DNA of 64,000 bases from the NCBI GenBank assembly GCA_020029535.1, contig JAIBJM010000003.1, positions 28,796 through 92,795 of the forward strand. Direction: 5' to 3'. Under the pieces are notes generated by a model. It did not search any database. It was not told the origin of the DNA and was given only the letters and a program-made list of their open reading frames with translations. The first letter of the stretch is position 1. Every line of letters begins with the position of its first letter. A program made the translations under genes and the position numbers. This stretch comes from Gammaproteobacteria bacterium. Lineage in GTDB: Bacteria; Pseudomonadota; Gammaproteobacteria; Steroidobacterales; Steroidobacteraceae. Shown here piece by piece: positions 45,481 through 53,658 of this stretch.

Positions 45481-45978
45481 TTATTCGCCGATGCCAATAT
45501 CCGCAAAGGTGGTATAGGCCAGCAACCGCCCGGCGACGATCGCCGACACCCAGCAGGCGATCGACAATGCCGCCAGTGCGCGCTGCCGCACCGTCGGATT
45601 GGAGATTGGCGCATATTCATCACCAACCTTCAGCAGAGAGGAATTAAGCACCCACGCTATCACCAGCCCGACGAAGATAAACGACAGCTTGAAACGGAAC
45701 GTGGTGCTGTCCAGGAACTTGAGCGGCGAGATGCAGAACAACAGCGTGCCGCTGATGGCATTGGCCCAGAAGCCTAACCAGACCACTTTCATGAAGCGCC
45801 GCAGCGACGCAACTGGCATGCCGCGCCCCAACCCGAGCACGCGCAGGTCGATCACAAACAACAACCCCACCAGCAACGCCAACCCCACCGAGTGGATCGT
45901 CAGAATGATCGGGTACGCTCCTTGCGAGAGCCAGAAAGCAAAGGAACTGTTCTGAATAGTCAACAGGACAGAATGCAT
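45481..45978 (-). CDS. DUF6644-like membrane protein, copy 2
   Basis: A 165-aa membrane protein, paralogue of the gene downstream. ILTIHSVGLALLVGLLFVIDLRVLGLGRGMPVASLRRF matches the LGMTLLIGIVGAIDLRVLG segment of copy 1, and WANAISGTLLFCISP corresponds to FGINVITGIFFVCHNP. GAGGG lies five bases before the ATG. About four helices, with a histidine in the first. The function is unknown. Confidence 0.75.
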   Translation of the reverse strand: MHSVLLTIQNSSFAFWLSQGAYPIILTIHSVGLALLVGLLFVIDLRVLGLGRGMPVASLRRFMKVVWLGFWANAISGTLLFCISPLKFLDSTTFRFKLSFIFVGLVIAWVLNSSLLKVGDEYAPISNPTVRQRALAALSIACWVSAIVAGRLLAYTTFADIGIGE

Positions 45979-46023
45979 CGATCCCTCTTGATGGAGTGTG
46001 GTGGGTGGTCCGGCAGGTTGTTC

Positions 46024-46422
46024 TTAGTTAAACGACCCGGCCCACTTCCAGCCATCTTTCGGCCGCACGATCGACTTCATCACCAGCCGATGCGAGGATG
46101 AATCGCGGGCCGGGCTGCCGGTGACGACCACGAAGTCACCCCGCTTGACCGTATCCTTCGCTACACCCTGGCCGCTCAGAGCTCCGCCGCCGCCCCACTC
46201 GACTCCCCAGCGCACCGTGTTGCCGCTCTTGTCTTTCACGTCTATGTGCACGAACGAGTGCGGATTGCGAAACAGGAAAGCCGATACGGTGCCTTCAATC
46301 TTCACGGTCTCACCCACATTGTAGGTCGCGGGGAAACTGTGGTGCGCCTGAGCCGGCATCATCGCCGCTGGCCCGGTCAACCCAGCCAGTACGACACCTG
46401 CCCACACAGTATTCTTGCTCAT
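46024..46422 (-). CDS. DUF6152-like secreted protein with predicted N-terminal His-His
   Basis: A 132-aa protein with a signal peptide (residues 1-26, ending PAQA) such that the mature protein would begin HHSFPATY. The body has VKIEGTVSAFLFRNPHSFVHIDVKD and ends in RPKDGWKWAGSF. It is a close paralogue of the 48669-49064 protein. I choose ATG 46422 because the preceding GGAG, six bases away, is a good ribosome site inside an upstream in-frame ATG. First gene of a four-gene membrane-protein operon. The function is unknown; metal binding is discussed under findings. Confidence 0.82.
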   Translation of the reverse strand: MSKNTVWAGVVLAGLTGPAAMMPAQAHHSFPATYNVGETVKIEGTVSAFLFRNPHSFVHIDVKDKSGNTVRWGVEWGGGGALSGQGVAKDTVKRGDFVVVTGSPARDSSSHRLVMKSIVRPKDGWKWAGSFN

Positions 46423-46782
46423 GAATATCTCCATACTGTTACTTCAACTAACTGTGCAACTGCGACCAACCCCGTGCGCCCACTTCGACGAACACGGCAC
46501 CGAACAGCCAATCCGGTGCATCTCAGCACCTCACCGAATTGGACCCACGACGGCCATGGAGGTTCTCCCACTTGCGCCCGGACCCTGCGGCATCATGGGA
46601 TTATTCCACGGGTCGCATGGCCCCACATTACGGCAAGTTAACCTTTGACTACAGGCAAAACTCAATCGAACCGCCTTGCCCGTCACAGTTGATTGTTGTG
46701 AGCCGCTGGCGGCCACGTACTGTCGCTGCCAATCGCAAGGAACGCAGCATGCAGGCTGAAAACTACCCAATTGTCCTGCTCT

Positions 46783-46829
46783 TATCAAGTTGTACTACTC
46801 ATATCAACTTGTTACTTCTTATCAAGTTG
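46783..46829. repeat. Three spaced copies of TATCAA(G/C)TTG
   Basis: TATCAAGTTG (46783-46792), TATCAACTTG (46802-46811) and TATCAAGTTG (46820-46829), starting 19 and 18 bp apart. CAAGTTG and CAACTTG are reverse complements, so the cluster is also a pair of inverted repeats. Regular spacing on the face of the helix suggests cooperative protein binding in the divergent promoter region. Confidence 0.6.
46791..46807. promoter_or_regulatory. Operator-like site E (TGTAC-N7-ATCAA, one mismatch)
   Basis: TGTAC, seven bases (tactcat), ATCAA; one mismatch to TGKAC-N7-GTCAA. It is embedded in the TATCAAGTTG repeats at 46783-46829, 213 bases from the SMP-30-like start. Weaker support than A-D. Confidence 0.35.
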
Positions 46830-47019
46830 CCATTTTAGGCTAAGCCATATTCTCTTTCGTTCACCCTGTTTTGTTCGCCAACGCATTGACACGGGAGTCC
46901 ACACGATCTCCGCACTGCTTGCGCGTTCCGGTAAGTAACACTCCCGTTGAGATGGGGTGTGTACCGCACTGCACACGAGACTGCGCTACCGCCAACTGAG
47001 ATTTCCGGGGGGGACTTCG

Positions 47020-48117
47020 ATGAAAAGCACAACATCATTTACACACACGTTGATCTTGTTGGCAGCGACGATGGCGGGGATCGCCGCGGCTGCAGTCGAT
47101 GAAACAGCGCCACTGCAGGGTCCGGGCGCGCAAGCCGCCCGGGATGCCCGCGAGCCGGAAGTGCTTGCCACTTGCCCCCGCAGCCCGCCACAGCAAGGAA
47201 TCCCTGGCCGCGGCCCCGGCCCCGGCTTCGCCAGCGAAATGCCGCCACCCAGCGACAACTATCAGGTGAACGCCATTCCGGGCGTAGTCAAGTCGGAGGT
47301 GCGCTGGAAGGTGATCTGGCAGACCACGGGCAACAACGCCGACGGCATCATCAGCCTGCCCAACGGCAATGTACTGAACGCCCAGAACAACAATAGCGCC
47401 GTGGTGGAGATCACACCCGAGGGCCAGGCGAAGGTGCTCTACACGGACACCAACACCGGCGGTGCGCTGTCGATGAACAAGAAGGGCCAGCTGTTCGTCG
47501 CCCAACGCGGCCTGCGTGCCTCGATCTGGCAGCTCGCGCCGGAGCGCAAGATGCTGGCCAATAGTTATGACAGCGGCTCGCTCGATTGCCTCGGCGGAGT
47601 GCTCAACGACATCGCCGCAGACAGCAAAGGCGGGGTGTATTTCTCGCAGGGCGGTCTGTACTACGCCGCGCCCGATGGCAAAGTGACTAGGCAGGGGCAG
47701 GATCTGTTCACCAACGGGATCGTGCTCAGCCGCGACGAGAAGACTCTGTTCGTCACCAGCGCCGGCACAGTAGTCGCGCTCGACGTGCAACCGGACGGAT
47801 CGCTGACCAACCAGCGCACGTTCGCGGAACTGCCGGGTCGCGGTGGAGACGGCATGACCATAGACGCGGAGGGACGGCTGTACGTTCCGGGCGGCACAGG
47901 CGTGCGGGTGATCGCGGCCGACGGCAAGTATCTCGGCACGATCCCGGCGCCGGTCTACCTGACCAGTGTGACCTTCGGTGGTCCCAACAAGAAGACGCTG
48001 TTCGCGGTTGGCCAGCCGGGCCTCCCCGGTATGCTCCAGCAACCCCGCTACACCCCGCACCCCCAGATTCTCGCCCTCCCGATGGAAGCGCAGGGCTACC
48101 TTGGCCGGGCCAAGTAG
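47020..48117 (+). CDS. Secreted SMP-30/gluconolactonase-like beta-propeller protein
   Basis: A 365-aa protein with a signal peptide (ILLAATMAGIAAAA) and a propeller of the SMP-30/LRE type: GNNADGIISLPNGNVLNAQN, GGVLNDIAADSKGGVYFSQ, LFTNGIVLSRDEKTLFVTS and GGDGMTIDAEGRLYVPGG contain the N/D residues that bind the catalytic divalent metal in lactonases. It may hydrolyse a lactone in the periplasm, but other calcium-propeller roles are possible. The GGGGGGG run just before the start makes the ribosome site atypical. Flanked on both sides by DUF6152-like genes. Confidence 0.82.
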   Translation: MKSTTSFTHTLILLAATMAGIAAAAVDETAPLQGPGAQAARDAREPEVLATCPRSPPQQGIPGRGPGPGFASEMPPPSDNYQVNAIPGVVKSEVRWKVIWQTTGNNADGIISLPNGNVLNAQNNNSAVVEITPEGQAKVLYTDTNTGGALSMNKKGQLFVAQRGLRASIWQLAPERKMLANSYDSGSLDCLGGVLNDIAADSKGGVYFSQGGLYYAAPDGKVTRQGQDLFTNGIVLSRDEKTLFVTSAGTVVALDVQPDGSLTNQRTFAELPGRGGDGMTIDAEGRLYVPGGTGVRVIAADGKYLGTIPAPVYLTSVTFGGPNKKTLFAVGQPGLPGMLQQPRYTPHPQILALPMEAQGYLGRAK

Positions 48118-48668
48118 TCCGCAGTGATTCGCCGCCTTCCTTTGTATTGCGACCGAAATGGCCCCCTTGGTAACCACGATGGCCGTTCGTTACAGATCTT
48201 TACTGCGTCCTGGCCACGGGCTTCGCCAGCCTGCGGGGTCGGGCGCCCGATCATGGGTGCGAGCAACGGGTCGTTCTGCCCCACCAATATGGCTTTCATG
48301 ATTATTGACCACTCGGATAGTTTTTACTAGCATAGCCTGCAGCGTGCAAAATCGCGAGCGGATCCGGTTGAGACAATGATGCGCGCATCAAGTGCAATGT
48401 CTTGAGCCTGCAAGGGGTGCTACGTCCAGCCGCTTTCGGCCTCGCCGCCATCCTTTTCCATCACCTGATCGCGGTTACCACCGTCGTGACATGCTGGTGG
48501 GGCTTTGGTCAGCGGAGCAACGCTGTTCCTGAACGGCGCGTGAACACCGGCGCCGTCGTGAACGGATCATCATGTTGAAGGTGTGGGAGTTGCTTCCGGC
48601 AGCCTCGGCACCGACAATGGCTTAAAGTGGGAAGGCTGAGCTTTCCTACGTACTCAAGGAGCAGGTTC
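48118..48668. other. Intergenic region after the SMP-30-like gene
   Basis: 551 bp between two plus-strand genes. No open frame with family features, ribosome site or codon bias; no clear terminator or operator seen. A 67-residue open frame at 48096-48299 on the minus strand is probably not a gene. Confidence 0.5.
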
Positions 48669-49064
48669 ATGAGCATGAGGTTGACTGGGTTTGTGGCGGG
48701 CGTAGCACTGGCAGGAATGGTGGCGAGCGTACCGGTGGCGGCGCACCATTCCTTCCCGGCGACCTACATCGTCGACTCGCATATCAAGATCGAGGGCACA
48801 GTGGTGCAGTTCCTGTTCCGCAATCCCCATTCGTTCGTGCACATAATGGCGCCGGACAAGAACGGAACCATTCAGCGCTGGGCGGTGGAGTGGGGTGCGG
48901 GCGGCGCGCTCACCAGCTCCGGCGTGAAGAGCGATACGCTCAAGCCCGGTGACAAAGTGATCATCAACGGCAACCCGGGCCGCAACCCGGCCGATCATCG
49001 CATCCGCATGGAGTCGATCGAGCGGCCGAAGGACGGCTGGAAGTGGGCCGGAACCTTCGGCTGA
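48669..49064 (+). CDS. DUF6152-like secreted protein, second paralogue
   Basis: A 131-aa protein with a signal peptide (residues 1-25, ending VPVAA) so the mature form would begin HHSFPATY. Shared segments with the 46024 protein are IKIEGTVVQFLFRNPHSFVHI and ERPKDGWKWAGTF. AAGGAG is seven bases before the ATG at 48669. It may be co-regulated with the SMP-30-like gene 551 bp upstream, but separate transcription is likely. The function is unknown. Confidence 0.82.
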   Translation: MSMRLTGFVAGVALAGMVASVPVAAHHSFPATYIVDSHIKIEGTVVQFLFRNPHSFVHIMAPDKNGTIQRWAVEWGAGGALTSSGVKSDTLKPGDKVIINGNPGRNPADHRIRMESIERPKDGWKWAGTFG

Positions 49065-49074
49065 GTACGGCGAT

Positions 49075-49108
49075 GGCTGCCGCGCGTGCCTTGGCGCGCG
49101 CGGCAGCC
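49075..49108. terminator. Strong hairpin between converging genes
   Basis: A perfect 12-bp stem (GGCTGCCGCGCG with CGCGCGGCAGCC) with a 10-base loop containing a further GCC/GGC pair. It lies between the DUF6152-like gene (+) and the dehydrogenase (-). No T-run on either strand, so it is a hairpin or weak terminator. Confidence 0.55.
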
Positions 49109-49133
49109 GCCCACTAAAGAACCGGCGATTCCG

Positions 49134-50021
49134 TTAATCGCGCTCCAGTCCGCTGGCGCGCGCCTGCTCAAGAGCCATCACCGACCAGTCCCGCGCAGCA
49201 TCGCCATGCGCTGCTGCGCCGAGCAGGCGGTCACGGCAAACATTCGCGCTGGGGAGCGGCACCTTCAGGGCCTCGGCAACAGCCAACACGTGGCCGATGT
49301 CCTTGAGCGCCAGTGTTGCTGTCAAATTCACCTCATCCCACTTTCGATCGACGATGGCCTGACTGTAGGATTCGTAAGCTATGCATTGAAACAGCCCGTT
49401 GGTGAGCACCTCGCGAAAGCTGTTTGTGGCAATTCCCGCCTTGCCGACCAGAGAAAATGCCTCGCCCATGGCCTCGATGGCGCACGCCAGCACCATGTTG
49501 TTACACAGCTTCAGCAGCGACGCCGAGGATGGAGTCGGGCCGGCAGAAAACGTTCGTCGACCAATTGCATCAAACAGAGGTTGAACGACCCCGATTGCTT
49601 CAGCCGGTCCAGCCGCAATGATGCCGAGCTTTCCGCTGCTGACAACAGCTGGTCGCCCCAGGACCGGGGCCGCAACAAGTACCTGTCCGGCAGCCTCGTG
49701 AGCGCTGGCCAGCGAACGAATTGTTTCCATCTGGTGCGTTCCCATTGCGACATGGATGCCATGCCGGGGCAGACTGTCGATGATTCCTCCGCTCCCGGTC
49801 ACCACAGCATTGAGCGCCCCATCGTCAGCCAGCATGGTCAGCACCGGACCACCCTGACCACATGCATCAGCTATGCTCCTGGCAACTTTCGCCCCTCGCC
49901 GGGATAGCTCCGCGGTTTTCTCAGGACTGCGGTTGTAGACCATCAGTTCGTGGCCCGCGTCCAGCAGACGACCTGCCATCACCTGCCCCATGCGCCCGAG
50001 GCCAATAAATGAGACTTTCAC
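49134..50021 (-). CDS. Beta-hydroxyacid dehydrogenase, second paralogue
   Basis: A 295-aa NAD(P)-dependent dehydrogenase: FIGLGRMGQVMA nucleotide motif, substrate loop APVLGRPAVVSSGKL, catalytic lysine in LLKLCNNMV. It resembles the 41201 protein throughout. GXGXXG followed by NRSPEKTAEL suggests NADP preference (arginine after the glycine loop). Divergent from a GntR-type regulator that probably controls it. The substrate is unknown. Confidence 0.85.
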   Translation of the reverse strand: MKVSFIGLGRMGQVMAGRLLDAGHELMVYNRSPEKTAELSRRGAKVARSIADACGQGGPVLTMLADDGALNAVVTGSGGIIDSLPRHGIHVAMGTHQMETIRSLASAHEAAGQVLVAAPVLGRPAVVSSGKLGIIAAGPAEAIGVVQPLFDAIGRRTFSAGPTPSSASLLKLCNNMVLACAIEAMGEAFSLVGKAGIATNSFREVLTNGLFQCIAYESYSQAIVDRKWDEVNLTATLALKDIGHVLAVAEALKVPLPSANVCRDRLLGAAAHGDAARDWSVMALEQARASGLERD

Positions 50022-50198
50022 ACGATTCTCCGTAAGTCAGTGGCTAGAGGTTCCTTGCAATGGCAAGGGAATGAAACTTGAGCTTAAGGCTATTTTGTCG
50101 AAATTCCCGGCGTGGGTTTAAAATCAAGTTTGAATGGTCGTTTTTCCGCAGCGTGGCAACTTTTTGATTTGGTTGACTTTAACAAGCTTGAGGGTCCG

Positions 50199-50906
50199 AT
50201 GATGGCGCTCACCGACTCGACAACCTCAGTTGAGCCGGCCGCCGGTGCTTCAAAGGCTTCGCCGCCTGCCTCATTGGCTACATCTGTATACAGTCAGTTG
50301 CGGGCGGATGTGCTTACGGCGCGATTGGAGCCGGGAGCCAAGCTTCGCGCCGAGCCCCTGCGCAAGCGCTTCAATACCGGCAGCACGCCGGTCCGGGAAG
50401 CGCTCAACCGGCTGCTCGCTGAGGGCTTCGTCTCCCTGGAAGAGCAGCGGGGTTTCCGCGTCGCTCCGATCAGTCGTGAAGAACTGGCGGAGCTGCTCAA
50501 TGCGCGCATCCTGATCGACGGCACGGCGATCACTGACTCCATCCGCCGCTTTGAGTCCTCCTGGGAGGAAGGCCTGGTGCTCGCATTACACCATCTCTCA
50601 CGTACACCGCGTGGCGTAGAACCGGCGGGCGAAACTTCATGGGAAGCGCGCCACAAGATCCTACATATGGCGCTGGTCGCAGGATGCGGAAGCCGGTGGA
50701 TGCGACGAATCAGCGAGCAACTATTCGACGCAGCGGAGCGCTACCGACTGATCGCCCTGCCCTGGATTCCGGAACGCAACGAACTTGATGAGCATCGCGC
50801 TCTGGTGGAAGCATGCCTGCGCAAGGACAGCGCAGCGGCGGCAGAGCTTCTCAAGAATCACTATGGACAGACTTTCGACGCCATCGTCAACTCTGGCCGC
50901 GTGTGA
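50199..50906 (+). CDS. GntR-family transcriptional regulator (FCD type)
   Basis: A 235-aa regulator. The winged helix-turn-helix is SVYSQLRADVLTARLEPGAKLRAEPLRKRFNTGSTPVREALNRLLAEGFV (about residues 28-78), followed by an alpha-helical FCD ligand domain with H-rich metal-site residues (EARHKILHMALVAGC, DEHRALVEACL). The start at 50199 has GAGGG five bases upstream. FadR/GntR-type proteins sense small acids or their derivatives. Adjacent to the divergent dehydrogenase. Confidence 0.85.
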   Translation: MMALTDSTTSVEPAAGASKASPPASLATSVYSQLRADVLTARLEPGAKLRAEPLRKRFNTGSTPVREALNRLLAEGFVSLEEQRGFRVAPISREELAELLNARILIDGTAITDSIRRFESSWEEGLVLALHHLSRTPRGVEPAGETSWEARHKILHMALVAGCGSRWMRRISEQLFDAAERYRLIALPWIPERNELDEHRALVEACLRKDSAAAAELLKNHYGQTFDAIVNSGRV

Positions 50907-50914
50907 GAGCCAGC

Positions 50915-52030
50915 TCATATTCTTCCTGTAGCGGAATCCCGGCCTGCTTCGGCGGTTAACTGCGCTCGCTCACGTGCGGATGCCGTACGCTGAGCCACGC
51001 GGTCCAGCAGACTGACCATCTCCTCGAGATCCACACGGTTAACCCCCGTGGTGATGAATACGATCCGTGTGGAGCGATCGGCGCTCGGCCAAGCGTCGAG
51101 CCAACATATGTTATGGAGCAGGTGTTGTGCGCCGTGAATGACCGCAGGTTTGTCCGGTGCCTCTTTGACGTGAACGATCCCCTTCAGCCGCAGCAGCGAG
51201 GGGCCCAGATTCTGCTCCACGGCGCCCAGCAGCAACTCCAGACCATAGAGCGACGTGGGCTCCTCGCGCACCAGGCAGAAGGATGCGATCTTCGGACCGG
51301 AGTGCAAGCCAGATCCATGCGTGCCAGAAACTTCATGATCGACATGCGCAGAAGCATCAAGCCATGCAAGTACGCCAGCAGAATCACGCCGCAACGAAAA
51401 TCCATCCTTCAGGATCAACCCGACTGGATCCAAAGCAGGGTCATTGGAGTCATAGACCTCGGCAGAGGGATTGATTCTGAGGATTTGTTGCCGCAAATCC
51501 TCTACCGGTTGCTGCTCGACGCTGACCAGATCCGACTTCGAGATGAGAATGCGATCAGCTAGCGCCAGTTGATGCACGGACTCGTCGTGCCGCTGCAACG
51601 TTCCGGGACCATTGACCGCGTCCACAATCGTCAGGACGGCATCGACCCGGAACAGCCCCTCCAGTGTCGGATCGGACAGAAACGCCTGGATCACAGGTCG
51701 GGGATCGGCCAGACCCGACGTCTCCACAACGACCCGGTCGAAGCGTGGCACTTCACCCGCCTCCCGGGCGTGGTAGAGACGATTGAGTGTCGAGATGAGA
51801 TCGCCAAAGACGGTGCAGCACAGGCAGCCGTTTTCAAGCAGGACGATCTGGTCGTCACTGGCCTCGCTGAGAAGATGGTCGAGCGGGACGGACCCGAACT
51901 CGTTGATCACCACCGCCGCGTTGGCCAGCAACGGCGAGCGAAGCGCACGGTTGAGAAATGTTGTCTTGCCGCTGCCCAGAAAGCCGGTGACTATCGTCAC
52001 AGGCGTCCGCTGATCGGATCGGCTAGCCAT
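50915..52030 (-). CDS. CobW/COG0523-family G3E GTPase (metallochaperone-like)
   Basis: A 371-aa G3E GTPase with Walker A GFLGSGKTT (residues ~16-24), Walker B/GTPase motifs (VVVETSGLADPRPV), the metal-binding LENGCLCCTVFGDL with CxCC, and the CobW C-terminal domain. Such proteins insert metals, often Zn or Co, into target proteins. The ATG at 52030 overlaps the DoxX stop by 8 bp. Metal and target are unknown; no cobalamin genes are nearby. Confidence 0.88.
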   Translation of the reverse strand: MASRSDQRTPVTIVTGFLGSGKTTFLNRALRSPLLANAAVVINEFGSVPLDHLLSEASDDQIVLLENGCLCCTVFGDLISTLNRLYHAREAGEVPRFDRVVVETSGLADPRPVIQAFLSDPTLEGLFRVDAVLTIVDAVNGPGTLQRHDESVHQLALADRILISKSDLVSVEQQPVEDLRQQILRINPSAEVYDSNDPALDPVGLILKDGFSLRRDSAGVLAWLDASAHVDHEVSGTHGSGLHSGPKIASFCLVREEPTSLYGLELLLGAVEQNLGPSLLRLKGIVHVKEAPDKPAVIHGAQHLLHNICWLDAWPSADRSTRIVFITTGVNRVDLEEMVSLLDRVAQRTASARERAQLTAEAGRDSATGRI

Positions 52031-52385
52031 GTATTGCAACGATTACGCAGCAAATTGCCCAGAACAAAGGGTATTCGCAGCCACCGCCCAGCCAGATCCA
52101 GCTGCCTTTGCTGACCTTGAAACTCGCCCCGGTCGCCACCACCAGGAACAGTGCAGCGGCCCAGGCGGCCGCCTGTTGCCAGACACCAAGAATCAGCGCC
52201 AGAGCGACAATCACCTCGAACACCAGCGCCAGGTACATGAAGGCCACCGGTCGCGGAAAGCCGGCAGCCTTGAAGAAATTGAGGGGACCCGGCGAGGTCA
52301 CCTTGCCCCAGGCATGCGGCAGCAGGAAAACGCCGCAGACTATCCGCAGCCAGTCAATTCCATCAGTCGGGTCGAAGTTGAACAT
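52023..52385 (-). CDS. DoxX-family membrane protein
   Basis: A 120-aa membrane protein with about four hydrophobic segments. It begins WLRIVCGVFLLPHAWGKVTSPG, the DoxX signature, and has MYLALVFEVIVALALILGVW and a C-terminal CEYPLFWAICCVIVA. DoxX proteins are often linked to quinone or thiol redox systems and to small catabolic operons. Between the M24-like gene and cobW, apparently co-transcribed. Confidence 0.85.
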   Translation of the reverse strand: MFNFDPTDGIDWLRIVCGVFLLPHAWGKVTSPGPLNFFKAAGFPRPVAFMYLALVFEVIVALALILGVWQQAAAWAAALFLVVATGASFKVSKGSWIWLGGGCEYPLFWAICCVIVAIHG

Positions 52386-52391
52386 GGCAGA

Positions 52392-53645
52392 TCAGAACAC
52401 CTCACAACCTGGGAGTCCGCATGACATCAGATGATCGGAAGGGAAATTGGTGATGATTTCGCATCCGTTGCGAGTCACCACGACTTCCTCCTCGATACGG
52501 GCCGCTCCCGAACCGTCCTCTGCGCCGCACCAGGTTTCGAGAGCGAAAACCATGCCCTCCTTCAATGGCCGGGTATTTCCGCTGTAGCGCCGAGAAATGA
52601 TCGGCCGCTCCCATAAAGACAACCCGACTCCATGTCCATACTGCAGCAGGAATGCCTCCGCTTCGTCCCGGTAGCCGAATTCCTCGGCCTTGGGCCATAC
52701 CGCGGCGATTTCATCCGGCGTGACGCCGGGACGGATCATGTCGATGGACGCGGAAATCCACTTTGAAGCCTTCTCGTACGCTTCGATCTGGTACTTGTTC
52801 GGTTCACCGCAGATGAAGGTGCGGTAATAGCAGGTCCGATAGCCGTTGTACGAGTGCATGATGTCGAGAAACACCATGTCACCGGGCTGTATCAGCCGGT
52901 CGGAGAAGGTGTGGCAATGCGGTCGTCCCCGCGCGCCTGATACGGAGTTGACGCATTCGACACGCTCGGATCCGAGACGGAACAGCCGATCATTGACGAT
53001 GGCCACCAGTTCGTTTTCACGGGTGCCGGGGCGAATTGCCTTGACGACGTCGACATAGGCCGCGTCGACCATCGCACAGGCAACCTTCAACAGCTCGATC
53101 TCGTCCGCAGTCTTGACCTCGCGCGCGTCGAGCATGGCCTGTTGACCATCGACGACTTCGATGCCCTCGCGCTCAAGCGCGCGAATCATCGGCAGCTCCA
53201 TCACGTCGATGCCGATCGGCAGCTTGTCCACGCCCAGTTCCACCAGGGCCTTTTTTATGCCTCGCGCGAAATCGGCCTGAATGCCCATGGTCAGCGGCAG
53301 ACCGCCCTGCATGGTCGAATGACCGGCAGCGACCTGGTCGGCGATCCATGGCGAGGAGATCCGCTTGGCGGGTGCAGCCGGGTCCCACAGGAAGGGCTTG
53401 CCCTCAGCCGCGCAGACGGTATAGCGGATGAATTTGTCGCGCGCCCATTCCCCGATATGAGTTCCGGTGATGTAGCGGATATTGTCGAAGTTGAAGCACA
53501 GTACCGCACCCAGACCGTTGCTCTTGATTGCCGCCTGAGCGCGGGCCAGGCGTTCGGCACGCAGCCTGTGGTAATCGACGCCACCTTCCCAGTCTTTGGC
53601 TTGCGTACCCCAGCGGGCCGTAGCATACGGGCGGTTGTACTTCAC
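52392..53645 (-). CDS. M24 (pitta-bread fold) family protein, probable Xaa-Pro-peptidase/creatinase-like enzyme with altered metal site
   Basis: A 417-aa protein from a GTG at 53645 preceded by GAGG, 13 bp after the E2 stop. The N-domain has NFDNIRYITGTHIGEW; the C-domain has VFLDIMHSYNGYRTCYYRTF, LQYGHGVGLSLWERP and FALETWCGAEDGSGAARIEEEVVVT. Of the five usual metal ligands (D, D, H, E, E), the second aspartate is a cysteine (codon at 52830-52832); the others are present. Fold members include prolidase, creatinase and DMSP lyase DddP. The actual reaction is unknown. It is in an operon with the second E1-E2 set. Confidence 0.78.
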   Translation of the reverse strand: MKYNRPYATARWGTQAKDWEGGVDYHRLRAERLARAQAAIKSNGLGAVLCFNFDNIRYITGTHIGEWARDKFIRYTVCAAEGKPFLWDPAAPAKRISSPWIADQVAAGHSTMQGGLPLTMGIQADFARGIKKALVELGVDKLPIGIDVMELPMIRALEREGIEVVDGQQAMLDAREVKTADEIELLKVACAMVDAAYVDVVKAIRPGTRENELVAIVNDRLFRLGSERVECVNSVSGARGRPHCHTFSDRLIQPGDMVFLDIMHSYNGYRTCYYRTFICGEPNKYQIEAYEKASKWISASIDMIRPGVTPDEIAAVWPKAEEFGYRDEAEAFLLQYGHGVGLSLWERPIISRRYSGNTRPLKEGMVFALETWCGAEDGSGAARIEEEVVVTRNGCEIITNFPSDHLMSCGLPGCEVF

Positions 53646-53658
53646 AGACCTTGCACCT

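Larger units (their letters stand above)
46423..47019. other. Divergent intergenic region with repeated CAAGTTG elements
   Basis: 597 bp between the DUF6152-like gene (minus) and the SMP-30-like gene (plus). I see no convincing open frame. The notable element is the repeat cluster at 46783-46829, including operator-like site E. The rest is unremarkable. Confidence 0.6.

Noticed and set aside
46423..47019. Possible replication origin or iteron cluster from TATCAAGTTG repeats
   Set aside because: Only three copies, no DnaA-box cluster or rep gene; a promoter-associated function is more likely.
48096..48299. 67-residue minus-strand open frame after the SMP-30-like gene
   Set aside because: No ribosome site, no family features and it overlaps the end of the coding gene on the opposite strand.
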